From a virus, in IMG/VR virus record IMGVR_UViG_3300027806_000001, positions 1-64,000 of that record: 64,000 bases of DNA; one strand, written 5' to 3'. Below are positions 1-9,180 of the stretch, piece after piece; positions within the stretch are counted from its first letter, which is position 1; each line of letters opens with the position of its first letter. The position numbers and the translations under genes were made by a program. A model generated the notes under the pieces. That model ran no database searches. It saw nothing but the letters and a program-made list of their open reading frames with translations, and was not told the DNA's origin.

Positions 1-523
1 GGGTGACGGGGATGAAGCTCTCGGCGCCGAACTCCTCGGCGAAGAACGCCTCCGGCGTGGTGTAGTCGTCGAAGTCGGGCCCGAGGTTGCCGATGCGGTA
101 GCCCCTGCCGAGCGAGGTGTAGCCGCAACCCGTCTTCACCAGGGGGTTGCTGGTGCCGCCGCCGAGCCACGGCGGGGTCTTCAGGGTGAGGTTCAGCCGC
201 GGAAGGCAGGCGTCGCCGGCGATGTAGTCGACCGTGCCCTCGAGCCTCAGGCTCTGGTCCTCGTCCTCCGGCTCGACCGGCTGGTTGCTCACGTCGACCG
301 TCACGGGGCTGCAGCCGGTCTCGGCCGGCGGCGGGCTCGGCCACGGCCGGCGCACGTTGTCGTTGACGCAGCGCTGGCCCGGCGGATCGACGATCACGGG
401 AGGGCACAGGCTCACGCCGACGCAGGAGGTCGAGCAGCCGGGATCGACCTCGTCGTCGGCGCAGCCGCCGCAGACCACCGGCCTGACGGGGATGCAGGGA
501 TCGAGGATGTTAGGAATCGGCAT
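1..523 (-). CDS. Cys-rich virion-type protein, 3' end cut by window edge
   Basis: An open minus-strand frame starts at ATG 523 (MPIPNILDPCIPVRPVVCGG) and runs off the window edge without a stop, so at least 174 residues are coded. The N-terminal 60 residues are rich in Cys and Pro, with CGGC and CSTSC clusters. The following part looks beta-rich (TVDYIAGDACLPRLNLTL). The start overlaps the end of the 510-764 gene by 14 bases, as expected for translational coupling. It follows a run of cysteine-containing structural paralogues, so a virion surface or baseplate-periphery role is inferred. I do not recognise a family. Confidence 0.6.
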   Translation of the reverse strand, partial: MPIPNILDPCIPVRPVVCGGCADDEVDPGCSTSCVGVSLCPPVIVDPPGQRCVNDNVRRPWPSPPPAETGCSPVTVDVSNQPVEPEDEDQSLRLEGTVDYIAGDACLPRLNLTLKTPPWLGGGTSNPLVKTGCGYTSLGRGYRIGNLGPDFDDYTTPEAFFAEEFGAESFIPVT

Positions 524-764
524 CCCCGTCCTCCTTCAGCCTGATCGTGCCGGGCTGCGGCTCCGGGGTCGGGTCGTCGCGCCGGCCCTGCAGGACGATG
601 TAGTCGTCGTAGGTGTCCTCGGGATTGCGGGAGGCGCGGCGCCTGGCCTCCTCGACCTCGTGGGCCGTGAGCAGCAGCTCCCAGACCACGCCTTCCGAGG
701 TCACGTGCGTGCAGAAGAAGTACTCGGACGCCTCGCTGTGCTTGCGGTTCCTGTTCTCCGCCAT
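510..764 (-). CDS. small hypothetical protein (84 aa)
   Basis: A short, charged protein starting MAENRNRKHSEASEYFFCTH. The middle is probably helical (VVWELLLTAHEVEEARRRA) and the tail is acidic and Pro-rich. It begins one base after the stop of the 766-1704 gene and overlaps the next gene by 14 bases, so it is part of the same operon. No signal peptide, membrane segment or recognised motif is visible. The function is unknown; a structural or assembly accessory role is only a guess from position. Confidence 0.55.
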   Translation of the reverse strand: MAENRNRKHSEASEYFFCTHVTSEGVVWELLLTAHEVEEARRRASRNPEDTYDDYIVLQGRRDDPTPEPQPGTIRLKEDGDADS

Positions 765-765
765 G

Positions 766-1704
766 TCACACCCCCTCGCAGTCGAAGACGCTCGCGTTGT
801 TCGGCCCGGCGGGCAGCCCCACGTGGATGACGAACAGGACCTCGGGCGGGACGGTCTGCATGACGCCGGCGAAGTCGGCCGACTTCTCGAGCAGCTGCTC
901 CCGCGACAGCGTGCCGACCGCCAGGGGCTGCTCCGTGGAGATCCGCAGGTTGCCGCCCGAGTCGGGGACGGCTCCGGAGATGCCGTAGACGACGTCTCCG
1001 CAGAGGACGTCCTTCGGTCCGACGGAATCGGCCCAGGCTCCGCACCGCTCCGCCTGGGTGTCGTTCACCAGGGGCTGGGGAGAGATCGAGATCAGGTTGG
1101 AGACGTCCTGGACGGATATCGAGCAGTTGGCGCCCGCGACGAGCTTCACGTGCCCGTCGATGACGGCGCTGGTGGCCTGGTACCGGCTGCCCGCGGTCTG
1201 CATCAGCAGCGGCTTGGCGTTGCGGCAGCGCAGGCCGGAGACCTTGTGCATCGAGAAGACCGAGACGGTGGCCGGCTCCAGCTCCAGGGAGAACGCGGTT
1301 CCGCTCAGGATCGCGGCGAACACGGCCACGAGGTCGGTCAGCTCGTCGGTGCAGATCCAGCCCTCGAGCGCCAGGCCCGGCGCGACGTAGGCGAAGTCCG
1401 AGGTGTCGAAGTGGTACCGGACCAGGTTCTCCGAGGCCGGGGTCGTCGGAGTCAGGACGAGGTATTCGGCCCGGGCCAGCTCGACCAGGCCGTCCATGAC
1501 CACCAGGCCGATCTTCAAGGCGCCTGCGTCGTGGAAGATCCGGGTGACCGTGGCGCGCGGGTGGCCCGACAGGGCCGCCGGCGAGTGGACCTGCAGCCTG
1601 AAGTCGACCAGGCAGCGCCTCAGGACGTCCCTGGTGTTTCCGGAGGCCTGGACATGCGGTATGTCGATGAACGGGTAGGAGATGGACTTCAGGGTCTCGT
1701 ACAT
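766..1704 (-). CDS. virion structural protein, member of tandem NYP-type paralogue family (312 aa)
   Basis: Start ATG 1704 is preceded by a good GGGAGG ribosome-binding site. The N-terminal part, with YPF and then LVDFRLQVHSPAALSG, aligns by eye with the 5959-6936 product (YPL, then LVDLKLHVPYIAALSP). A later segment (GISGAVPDSGGNLRIS) resembles the INGVPGDVIGNVNL segment of the same paralogue. This is one of four or five neighbouring genes that seem to derive from duplication. The fold appears beta-rich with no membrane segments. A role in the baseplate periphery or short fibres is inferred from its place after the baseplate genes. Confidence 0.5.
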   Translation of the reverse strand: MYETLKSISYPFIDIPHVQASGNTRDVLRRCLVDFRLQVHSPAALSGHPRATVTRIFHDAGALKIGLVVMDGLVELARAEYLVLTPTTPASENLVRYHFDTSDFAYVAPGLALEGWICTDELTDLVAVFAAILSGTAFSLELEPATVSVFSMHKVSGLRCRNAKPLLMQTAGSRYQATSAVIDGHVKLVAGANCSISVQDVSNLISISPQPLVNDTQAERCGAWADSVGPKDVLCGDVVYGISGAVPDSGGNLRISTEQPLAVGTLSREQLLEKSADFAGVMQTVPPEVLFVIHVGLPAGPNNASVFDCEGV

Positions 1705-1705
1705 G

Positions 1706-2548
1706 TCATCCTCCCGCCATGCTGAAGACGAGCGAGTTGTCCTCGACCGTGATGCGGAACGCCGGCCTGAAGTCCAGGGCGGTGGTGCCCGCCGGCAGCG
1801 GGTCCGGCATGCCCTGGGTCCGCAGCACCAGGGCTATGGATCCGTCCGGGCGGGACTGCAGCCTGCTGGCGAACGGGCCGACGAGCTGGCCCTGGGCGTT
1901 CTTGACGTAGTGCACGACGGTCAGCTGCTGCAGGAACGTGCCCTGCAGGTCCAGCGCCTGGTTGCCCTCCGAGGACGGCTCCTCCTGGATGCAGTCGTAC
2001 CTGGTCGGATGCGGGTCTCCCACGATGTCGACCCTGAGCGTCGAGGAGTCGACCCGGGTCAGCGAGATGCCCTCCGAGGCCGAAAGCAGCACGTCGCCCG
2101 AGGCTCCGCCCAGAGACGTCACCTGGGGGTAGGGCATGGCCTCGACGCAGCAGGACAGGAAGTCGGCGGTGCCGGGCGGCAGCTCGTACTCGCCTTCGTC
2201 GATGGCCTGCAGGAACTGGGTCCGCGCCGGGTCGACGACCAGGCAGCCGGCGGGGACCGCTCCAGCCAGCACGGTGATTAGCGAGTCCTGGCCTCCGAGC
2301 AGGATCCTGGCCGTGCCGACGACGACCGAGCCGGTGACCAGCTCGAGCACGACCGCGTCGTAGGCGCGGATCAGCCGGCCGATGCGGCAGGGCTCCTCGG
2401 CCTGGTACTGGCCCCGGGGGTAGACGCGGGCGTCCAGGATCCAGCCGGTCGGCAGGGCTCCTCCGTCGAAGAACAGGCTGGATCCGTCCGTGAACGGATG
2501 CCTGCGCAGGGAGTTCAGGTTGCGCCACTCGAGGTTCTGGATGCTCAT
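1706..2548 (-). CDS. virion structural protein, NYP-type paralogue (280 aa)
   Basis: The start is ATG 2548, which overlaps the upstream stop as ATGA. A much longer open frame exists upstream in this phase, but it is the shadow of the neighbouring genes. The N-terminus has LNSLRRHPFTDGSSL, matching LNENAYRNYPVDDAAT and LNSNLLRNYPLSQSAT in the neighbouring paralogues. Beta-rich segments follow. The end (FRPAFRITVEDNSLVFSMAGG) is only one base from the next start. A structural role near the baseplate is inferred from context; no named family is recognised. Confidence 0.5.
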   Translation of the reverse strand: MSIQNLEWRNLNSLRRHPFTDGSSLFFDGGALPTGWILDARVYPRGQYQAEEPCRIGRLIRAYDAVVLELVTGSVVVGTARILLGGQDSLITVLAGAVPAGCLVVDPARTQFLQAIDEGEYELPPGTADFLSCCVEAMPYPQVTSLGGASGDVLLSASEGISLTRVDSSTLRVDIVGDPHPTRYDCIQEEPSSEGNQALDLQGTFLQQLTVVHYVKNAQGQLVGPFASRLQSRPDGSIALVLRTQGMPDPLPAGTTALDFRPAFRITVEDNSLVFSMAGG

Positions 2549-4092
2549 GACTGCACCGCCGATACTCCGATGGTGCGGATGGACGATTCGCCGGAGGGTC
2601 CGACGTACTGCTGCACCTGGGTGCCCACGCCGTCGGGCTGGATCGGGCCGGCCGCCAGGACCTTGCCGCCCTGGAGGATGGCCCAGGAGGAGTCGGGAGA
2701 TCCGCGCAGCTGCAGCTCGTAGGACTGGTCGGTCGACAGGAGGTAGCGCCGGTATCCGACGCGGTCGTAGGTTCCCGCAAACGGGAAGGCGTCCGCGGCG
2801 TCCACGGCGACCAGCAGCTGGGAGACTCCCTGGAGGTCGTAGGCGGTCGGCAGGCCCAGCTCGAGCCGGTGCTGGTTCGCCAGGTACTCCACCGTGCGGG
2901 ATCCCCTGAAGTTGGAGTCGACCGGCCCGTAGGCCAGCAGGCTGGCCCCCTGGCCGCTGTACAGCTGCCACTCCTTGGACACCTGGTCGATCTCCAGCCG
3001 GGTGAACATCTCGCCCAGGGCGGAGACGGGCAGCCCGGACTCGAACACCGCGATTCCCGGCCGGCCGGCCTTCTGGCTGACGTAGGTGAACACGCCCGAG
3101 GCGCAGCCCGAAGGGCCGCAGGACTCGAAGTAGAGCGCCGCTCCCAGCGAGGGTGGCTGCACGTCGCCCGTGCCCGAGACGGGGGATATGGCCTGGCCGA
3201 CGTCCGACGTCTCGCAGCCCGAGGGCGGCCGGGGCCGGCCTGCGCAGAACCGCTCGAGCGGAATGTCGGACGACACCTGCAGGCTCTCGGAGCCGCCGGA
3301 GCCTGCGATGGTGGCGTAGAAGGGGCGGTCGAGCACGACCACGATCTCGCTGGCGGGGCCGGCGGGGTACACGCCGTTGATCCTGCGGATGGGGTCTCCG
3401 CCGCACGATCCGGCCTCGGGCCGGCCTCCGCACTCCCCGACGTACTGGGCCAGGTTGCGCCTGACGGTGGTGGAGTCTCCGGAGAACTGCAGCCGCAGCT
3501 CCGACGGACCGGCCTGGACGATCTCGAGGCCCTGCTGGCCCTCGAGCAGCACCGCGCCGTCGAGCGCCGTCTCGAATCCCTGCCTGCCGATGCTGAGCAC
3601 GCCGGAGTAGTCCAGCCTGGTGACGCAGCGGTCGGAGAGCATGGAGGCCGAGGGGCCGGAGAAGTGCCAGGAACCGGCCTCGAGGATGCCCGGGCCGAAG
3701 ACGACCCAGCCGCCGACGCCCGGCTCCACCGGGATCAGCGGGACGACCGCGCCGGGAAGGACGTCGTCGCGCAGCGCCTGGACCCGGGCCAGGACGATGG
3801 CCCCCAGCGCCGCGTAGTCGGCCGAGTGCAGGGTCGTCGCAGGGGCTCCCTGCATGAAGGGATGGGTCGCCGAGCCCATGATGGTCATGGTGACCAGGCG
3901 GTCGGTCACGTTGATGCTGGACACGAAGGCGCACGCCGCGGCGGCCTTGGGGATGCACATGCTGAGGTCGGCCAGCAGCGAGCTGACGCGCTCGAGCAGG
4001 GGCCCGGAGTAGGGCTCCATCGTGGCCGCGTCGTCCACCGGGTAGTTCCGGTAGGCGTTCTCGTTGAGGAAGTCCTTGGTGACGACTCGCAT
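2545..4092 (-). CDS. virion structural protein, NYP-type paralogue (515 aa)
   Basis: The N-terminus MRVVTKDFLNENAYRNYPVD carries the clearest version of the shared R-N-Y-P motif. A middle segment (RRINGVYPAGPASEIVVVLD) resembles the RTINGVPGDVIGNVNL segment of the 5959-6936 product. The rest is beta-rich, with scattered Cys and many Gly/Ser turns. It sits 3 bases downstream of the 4096-5955 gene and overlaps the next start by 4 bases. A repeated-module fibre or baseplate-periphery component is likely, but the precise role is unknown. Confidence 0.5.
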   Translation of the reverse strand: MRVVTKDFLNENAYRNYPVDDAATMEPYSGPLLERVSSLLADLSMCIPKAAAACAFVSSINVTDRLVTMTIMGSATHPFMQGAPATTLHSADYAALGAIVLARVQALRDDVLPGAVVPLIPVEPGVGGWVVFGPGILEAGSWHFSGPSASMLSDRCVTRLDYSGVLSIGRQGFETALDGAVLLEGQQGLEIVQAGPSELRLQFSGDSTTVRRNLAQYVGECGGRPEAGSCGGDPIRRINGVYPAGPASEIVVVLDRPFYATIAGSGGSESLQVSSDIPLERFCAGRPRPPSGCETSDVGQAISPVSGTGDVQPPSLGAALYFESCGPSGCASGVFTYVSQKAGRPGIAVFESGLPVSALGEMFTRLEIDQVSKEWQLYSGQGASLLAYGPVDSNFRGSRTVEYLANQHRLELGLPTAYDLQGVSQLLVAVDAADAFPFAGTYDRVGYRRYLLSTDQSYELQLRGSPDSSWAILQGGKVLAAGPIQPDGVGTQVQQYVGPSGESSIRTIGVSAVQS

Positions 4093-4095
4093 GGA

Positions 4096-5955
4096 TCAGG
4101 GGCCTGCTGTGAACGACGAGGAGACCTTGAACGGCACGGCGGGGATGTCCACGGGATCGTCGATCGCTCCGTCCACCGCCCTGCACCTGGATGCCAGTCC
4201 GCCGGACGGCGGCAGCACGTACTCGGCCACGGCCTGGTAGGTGCCCGAGTAGCCGCTCGGGATGGATCCTAGCGAAATCTCGGATTCTCCGGCCGCGGTG
4301 ACCGACGCCGTCGACGAGCCGACCTCGATCCACTGGCCGTCGACCAGCCTGCGGTAGGAGATGAGCAGCTGGGCGGATCCGTAGACCGCGTCGTTGAACT
4401 TCATCTTGAGCTCGCCGCCGGAGTACGAGACGTACGAGCCGCGGACGGACGGGCATGGATTGACAGACTGCCGGTTCGGGCCGATCTTGGCCGTGCGGCT
4501 GGTGACCTGGATCTGGCGGTCGGTGGCCGGGCCGCAGGCGGGCAGGCCGGGCTCGGTGCCGCGGTACGAGAGCTCCATGCCGACCGTCAGGTCGACCGGC
4601 TCGTTGCGCAGGTGGACGATCTTGCGGAAGATGGGGTCGACGATCATGGCGCCGGCGGTCATCATGGCGTAGCCGGTGCACGGCTCGAGCTCGTTGGGGC
4701 TCTCGCCGGTCTGGCCGCAGGCCGCCACGCCCTCCAGCTGGGTGAAGTCCACCGAGGTGTCCATCCGGCCCTGCTGGGACGACTCGAAGGCGATGCCCTT
4801 GGTCGTCGGGTTGAGGTTCTTGAAGTAGAGGTACGAGGCGTCCGCCATCGGCAGGATGGCCACCGGCTGGCCTGCCGCCATGGAGTAGGTGACCTGCTGG
4901 TCGCCGGTGCCCTCGGTGGCCGTCAGGGCCGTGGAGGTGCTGAACCGGGCGGTCAGGTTCATGGAGTCGATGCGGATCTTCTCGCTCGTGTTGTTCTCGA
5001 CCATGGCCTGGACCTGCAGCTTGAAGTTCTGCTGCGGCCAGAGCCTGAACCGGGGGTTTAGCGTGTTGGAGGTCGGGCAGCAGGCCTGCCTCGCGGCGAA
5101 CCTGCCGGCGATCGAGTTGTAGCTGCGGGCCGCGGTGTTGAAGTCCGTGGCCGAGGAGTGGTGGCCGACGGCCAGGCCCTTGATGTAGTCCGAGGCGGCC
5201 TGGTAGTCGCCGCACCTGCAGCAGGGGGCGCAGTGCGCGTCGATCTTGACGGTGTTCTCCGCCGGCAGGGCGTCGATCGCGATGCAGTCGCCGGGCGGGG
5301 ACTTGAGCAGGATGTTGCCGCGCTCGTCGGCTCCGGCGCCGGAGATGGTCCTGACCACGCCGGACGGGCCCGACGAGTCGCCGTCGCAGGGCTCCAGGCC
5401 CGCACCGGCGCCGGCCTCAACGGACAGGGCCAGCGAGGAGGCGGCGGGAGCCGCGGCAAGGACGTAGTTGTAGCCTGGGAGCACCAGCACCTGGCCGGTC
5501 AGGGTCGTGCCGCCGACCGACAGGTCGACCGAGCCTCCGTCAAGCTCCAGGCAGCACGGGGCCAGGCGGAAGACCGCCGACGGATCCGACTCGTAGGACG
5601 CGTCCGACGGGAAGACGTAGGTGAGGAACAGGTTCCTGGCAGGCACGGCCAGGGATCCGTGGACGTAGCCGCCGTGCTCGCTCTCGACCACGTGGGCGAC
5701 TTCGGGCAGCCCGACGTAGGCGACGAAGTCCGACGGGGAGGCCAGGATGGATCCGTCGCAGTCGACGGTGCACTCCAGCCGCGGGGAGGTGGGCTTGATG
5801 CGGATGCCTCTCAGCGAGACGTTGCAGGACGGCAGGGGCGCCGAGATGCGGATCGCCGCGATCGGAGGCACGGCCTGGGCGGCGGGCGCCGGCAGGAAGG
5901 GCATCCCCGACCCAAGAGCCTCCTCGAGGAATCCTGCGCCGTAGCTGCTCTGCAT
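4096..5955 (-). CDS. large Cys-containing virion protein sharing a module with its neighbours (619 aa)
   Basis: The product begins MQSSYGAGFLEEALGSGMPF and is beta-rich throughout. Around residues 200-250 it carries VRTISGAGADERGNILLK followed by a GDCIAID segment and CAPCCRCGDY. This parallels RTINGVPGDVIGNVNL, GGDCVEVSP and CAKPCCGCNEL in the next-upstream gene, so the two proteins share a module of about 70 residues ending in a double-Cys cluster. The C-terminal half is probably an additional receptor- or baseplate-facing domain. No enzyme motif is seen. A structural role is inferred from composition and position. Confidence 0.5.
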   Translation of the reverse strand: MQSSYGAGFLEEALGSGMPFLPAPAAQAVPPIAAIRISAPLPSCNVSLRGIRIKPTSPRLECTVDCDGSILASPSDFVAYVGLPEVAHVVESEHGGYVHGSLAVPARNLFLTYVFPSDASYESDPSAVFRLAPCCLELDGGSVDLSVGGTTLTGQVLVLPGYNYVLAAAPAASSLALSVEAGAGAGLEPCDGDSSGPSGVVRTISGAGADERGNILLKSPPGDCIAIDALPAENTVKIDAHCAPCCRCGDYQAASDYIKGLAVGHHSSATDFNTAARSYNSIAGRFAARQACCPTSNTLNPRFRLWPQQNFKLQVQAMVENNTSEKIRIDSMNLTARFSTSTALTATEGTGDQQVTYSMAAGQPVAILPMADASYLYFKNLNPTTKGIAFESSQQGRMDTSVDFTQLEGVAACGQTGESPNELEPCTGYAMMTAGAMIVDPIFRKIVHLRNEPVDLTVGMELSYRGTEPGLPACGPATDRQIQVTSRTAKIGPNRQSVNPCPSVRGSYVSYSGGELKMKFNDAVYGSAQLLISYRRLVDGQWIEVGSSTASVTAAGESEISLGSIPSGYSGTYQAVAEYVLPPSGGLASRCRAVDGAIDDPVDIPAVPFKVSSSFTAGP

Positions 5956-5958
5956 GGA

Positions 5959-6936
5959 TCAGTCTCCGTCCTGGGCGCAGCTGCTGGGGTCGAGCGAGGA
6001 GCCGAGGCAGTTCTGCTGCAGGCTGCTCATGCCCGAGCTCAGCTGGGAGATCTTGAGGGCCAGGTCGTTCTGCTGGGTGCGCATGGCGTCGACGTCGTCG
6101 ACCACGACCTGCAGCTCGTTGCAGCCGCAGCAAGGCTTGGCGCAGGAGTCCGAGATCGAGATGCCGGTGTTTCCGTCGGCCGGGGAGACCTCGACGCAGT
6201 CGCCGCCCACCAGGTTGACGTTGCCGATCACGTCGCCCGGCACTCCGTTGATCGTGCGGATGCAGGGGGGCAGCTCGATGCCGCTGCAGGCGCAGCTCTC
6301 GGCCAGGCCGCTGCCGTCGATGGCGTTGAGGGTCAGGGAGTAGCCCGCGCCGCCCGACAGCGTGGTCACCTGGATGGAGTGGTTGGAGCCGCTGGCCAGC
6401 GACACCTGGCCGGACAGCACCGAGGTGATGCCCGACTGGTTGGAGACGCGGAGGCCGCTGACGCGCCGCGGGCCGAACGAGACGGTGCAGGACTCGAGCC
6501 GGCCGCCGTCGACGTCGAAGTCGGCCGTGCCGTACGTCGGCTGGATGCCGGAGACCCGGCCGACGACGGCCATGCCGTTGGCCTGGGACAGGTCGTAGCC
6601 GCCGGACGACAGGACTCCCTTGAGCTGGACGGTCGAGTATTCGGAGAAGGTCGAGAAGGTCACCGGGCTCGACACCGCCACCACGGGGATGGTCAGGTCG
6701 TCGTCCGCGTAGCCGATCGAGAAGACCAGGCCCTGGGGGTAGACCGTGATGGAGCTGACGTGGAACTTGGCCGGGGACAGCGCCGCGATGTACGGCACGT
6801 GCAGCTTGAGGTCGACCAGGAAGTCGTCCGGGATACGCAGCGTGGAGTTGTAGGACTGCAGGGTCGCCGACTGCGACAACGGGTAGTTGCGCAGCAGATT
6901 GGAGTTGAGCCAGCCTGTTCCTACGGTCTGGGGCAT
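5959..6936 (-). CDS. virion structural protein, NYP-type paralogue with C-terminal Cys cluster (325 aa)
   Basis: It starts MPQTVGTGWLNSNLLRNYPL, with the family motif within the first 25 residues. The central part is beta-rich. RTINGVPGDVIGNVNLVGGD lies near residue 230, followed by CAKPCCGCNEL. The last 60 residues look like a short coiled coil (VVVDDVDAMRTQQNDLALKI), which could trimerise the protein. It lies between the 739-residue fibre-like gene and its paralogues with gaps of only 3-10 bases. A short-fibre-like component is the best guess. Confidence 0.5.
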   Translation of the reverse strand: MPQTVGTGWLNSNLLRNYPLSQSATLQSYNSTLRIPDDFLVDLKLHVPYIAALSPAKFHVSSITVYPQGLVFSIGYADDDLTIPVVAVSSPVTFSTFSEYSTVQLKGVLSSGGYDLSQANGMAVVGRVSGIQPTYGTADFDVDGGRLESCTVSFGPRRVSGLRVSNQSGITSVLSGQVSLASGSNHSIQVTTLSGGAGYSLTLNAIDGSGLAESCACSGIELPPCIRTINGVPGDVIGNVNLVGGDCVEVSPADGNTGISISDSCAKPCCGCNELQVVVDDVDAMRTQQNDLALKISQLSSGMSSLQQNCLGSSLDPSSCAQDGD

Positions 6937-6946
6937 GGGTCACCTG

Positions 6947-9166
6947 TCAGCTGATGTTCCGGACGAACCTGTAGCGCATGGAGAGGATCCCGAGCTTGCC
7001 GGGGTATCCGTCGGTCGCCGAGCGCAGCAGGTTGAAGAAGAACGATCCGTCGTTCGTGAGGGTCGTGAGCGGGGTGGCCGTGATCTTGAAGAACGTCCTG
7101 GCGGGCTGGCTGAGGGGCAGCGTCAGGCTGCTCGATCCCTCGACGACGTTCGTGGCCGACGCCAGGCTGCCCGGCGGGGTCTTGATCCAGGTCCAGTTCA
7201 GGCTCAGCGGGGGCGTGTTCTCGCTGCCCGAGGCGTGCAGGGCCACGAAGACGAACTCGAGCTGCACCGTGTAGGTCGCCGGGCTGGCGACCAGGTAGGC
7301 CGGCACGTCGATCTTGCCGAGGATCGACGAGTTGCGCCCCTGGGGCATCGAGTAGTAGAAGATGGCCTTCTGCGGGTCGCGCTCGACCAGGACGTCGTCC
7401 ACGGCGAGGATGTCGGGGGATCCCTCGAGCTTGCCGTCCAGGCCCTGCACCGAGAGCGTCACCGAGCCCTTGCCGCCCAGGACGGACGACTGGACCAGGA
7501 TGTTGTCCCCGGCGAGGATCTTCTCGACGACGTGGCCGCGCTTCATCACGAAGCCGGTCACGTCCTTGACGACCAGGGAGCCCTCTTCGGTCGAGGTGCC
7601 CTCGAGCACGTCGAAGCCCGCGCGCAGGACGAGCGGGCCGGTGGTGGCGGCGTTGCCCTCCGGGTCGGTGAGGAGCAGCGCGCGGCTCGAAGGGTCGACC
7701 TCCAGGCTGGTGACGACCGCCACTCCGCCGCTGACGAGCTTGGCGTAGCAGAGGCTGAGCTCCGCGGGCTCGACGATCGAGCCGGCCGTGGCGACGGTGA
7801 AGTCCGTGTAGGTGACCTGCGGGTTGGGCAGGATGTCCGAGGCGCCGGCGGTGTTCCACGGCAGCTGGTTCAGGCCGTCGAACCACCAGATTCCGTTGCT
7901 GTCGACCCTGGCGACGTCCGGAGACAGCGCCACGCCGTTCTTGTGCAGGACGTAGGCGCTGACGACGCCCTCGGGGAACAGCTGCCCGAGGAGCGGATCC
8001 CGCTTGAAGTTGTAGCCGTACCGGGCGCCGGCCGGGATGGTGACGCCTGGGAAGTACGTGCCGGTGGCCGGCAGCCAGCCCGGGAGGGTGTCGCTGACGA
8101 GGCCGGTCAGCCCGCTGGCCGTGGTGACGAGCTGTCGATGGGTCGAGCTGGCGTTGATCAGAGGGACGTACGAGGACGTGGAGGAGAGGGTGTTGCCTCC
8201 GGACGGTCCGATGTTCAGCGCCTCGCCGCCGGTGGTCGCGCCGAAGGCGCGGATGACGATCGCCTTGGTGGCGTCCGACTTGAAGACGTCCGCGTAGGTG
8301 GCCTTGCTGGCCAGCCTGGAGACGAGGCCCGGGGCCACGGTCAGGTTCACCAGGGCCACCGTGCCGGGCGACGTGCCGACGAAGGCCCTGACGGTGCCGG
8401 TCAGCAGCAGGGTCTCCGGCGTGTTCAGCGTACCGGCCACCGAGGTGTAGACGTCCACCTTGGAGCCGACCGCGAAGGTCGCCGAGAAGCCTGCCGCGGC
8501 GTCGCTGACCACCTTGGTCAGGATGATCTCGGGCATCGCAGGCTGGGTGGCCAGCTCGAACCTGAGGGCCTGGGTCTCGAGGGCGCCGGCGATCGGCGGC
8601 CGGACGATCAGGTGCCCGCCCTGGCCCGTGGAGTAGTCGGTCAGGTTGCAGACCGGCGCGTTGACCAGCCCTGGCCGGGACGTCAGCCTGCCGGCGTTGG
8701 CGGCGCCCGACGCCAGGTAAAGCACGCCCCGCTCCGAGGAGTCGAGCAGCATGTTGACCGTGATGTCGATGCCGAAGCAGTCGTCGCCGGTGTACTTGGT
8801 CGGGTCGATCAGGCCCTCGATGACGATCGTGCCCGAGTCGGCGGTGTCCTTGGCGACCACGATGCCGACCACGCCCGAGGTCTTGCTCGGCCGCAGGTAG
8901 CCGTCGACGTAGTCGAAGGCGGCGTAGGCCGGGGCGAACTTCAGGACGTCGTCGTCGAAGTAGACCGCGTTGCCGGTCGCCACCGTCGAGGTCAGCGGGG
9001 CTCCGGTCACGACCAGCGCCTGCGCGTAGTCCTGGGAGTCCTGCCGGGTCTTGAGGTGGTCGGTCCGCTGCGCCAGCTGGTAGATGGCGCGGTTCGCGAC
9101 CTCGGCCGTGACCGGCTCTCCGTTGCGAACTGCCTCGATGATGTTCTGCCAGGGCTGGATGGGCAT
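6947..9166 (-). CDS. tail fibre or baseplate-periphery structural protein (739 aa)
   Basis: The protein starts MPIQPWQNIIEAVRNGEPVT. The first 60 residues are helical (NRAIYQLAQRTDHLKTR), which suits attachment to the particle. The remainder is a long Gly/Ser/Thr/Val-rich beta region without Cys clusters or membrane segments. It directly follows the J-like baseplate gene and two smaller structural genes. In many myoviruses such N-terminally helical, otherwise beta-rich proteins form fibres or fibre connectors. That family-level assignment is inference, as I recognise no catalytic residues. Confidence 0.45.
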   Translation of the reverse strand: MPIQPWQNIIEAVRNGEPVTAEVANRAIYQLAQRTDHLKTRQDSQDYAQALVVTGAPLTSTVATGNAVYFDDDVLKFAPAYAAFDYVDGYLRPSKTSGVVGIVVAKDTADSGTIVIEGLIDPTKYTGDDCFGIDITVNMLLDSSERGVLYLASGAANAGRLTSRPGLVNAPVCNLTDYSTGQGGHLIVRPPIAGALETQALRFELATQPAMPEIILTKVVSDAAAGFSATFAVGSKVDVYTSVAGTLNTPETLLLTGTVRAFVGTSPGTVALVNLTVAPGLVSRLASKATYADVFKSDATKAIVIRAFGATTGGEALNIGPSGGNTLSSTSSYVPLINASSTHRQLVTTASGLTGLVSDTLPGWLPATGTYFPGVTIPAGARYGYNFKRDPLLGQLFPEGVVSAYVLHKNGVALSPDVARVDSNGIWWFDGLNQLPWNTAGASDILPNPQVTYTDFTVATAGSIVEPAELSLCYAKLVSGGVAVVTSLEVDPSSRALLLTDPEGNAATTGPLVLRAGFDVLEGTSTEEGSLVVKDVTGFVMKRGHVVEKILAGDNILVQSSVLGGKGSVTLSVQGLDGKLEGSPDILAVDDVLVERDPQKAIFYYSMPQGRNSSILGKIDVPAYLVASPATYTVQLEFVFVALHASGSENTPPLSLNWTWIKTPPGSLASATNVVEGSSSLTLPLSQPARTFFKITATPLTTLTNDGSFFFNLLRSATDGYPGKLGILSMRYRFVRNIS

Positions 9167-9180
9167 CGGGGACTACCGGA

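Noticed and set aside
1706-5215. A 1169-codon minus-strand frame
   Set aside because: Only its last 280 codons (from 2548) look like protein. The upstream part is the Arg/Gly/Pro-rich shadow of two genes in another phase, so it is not a fusion gene.
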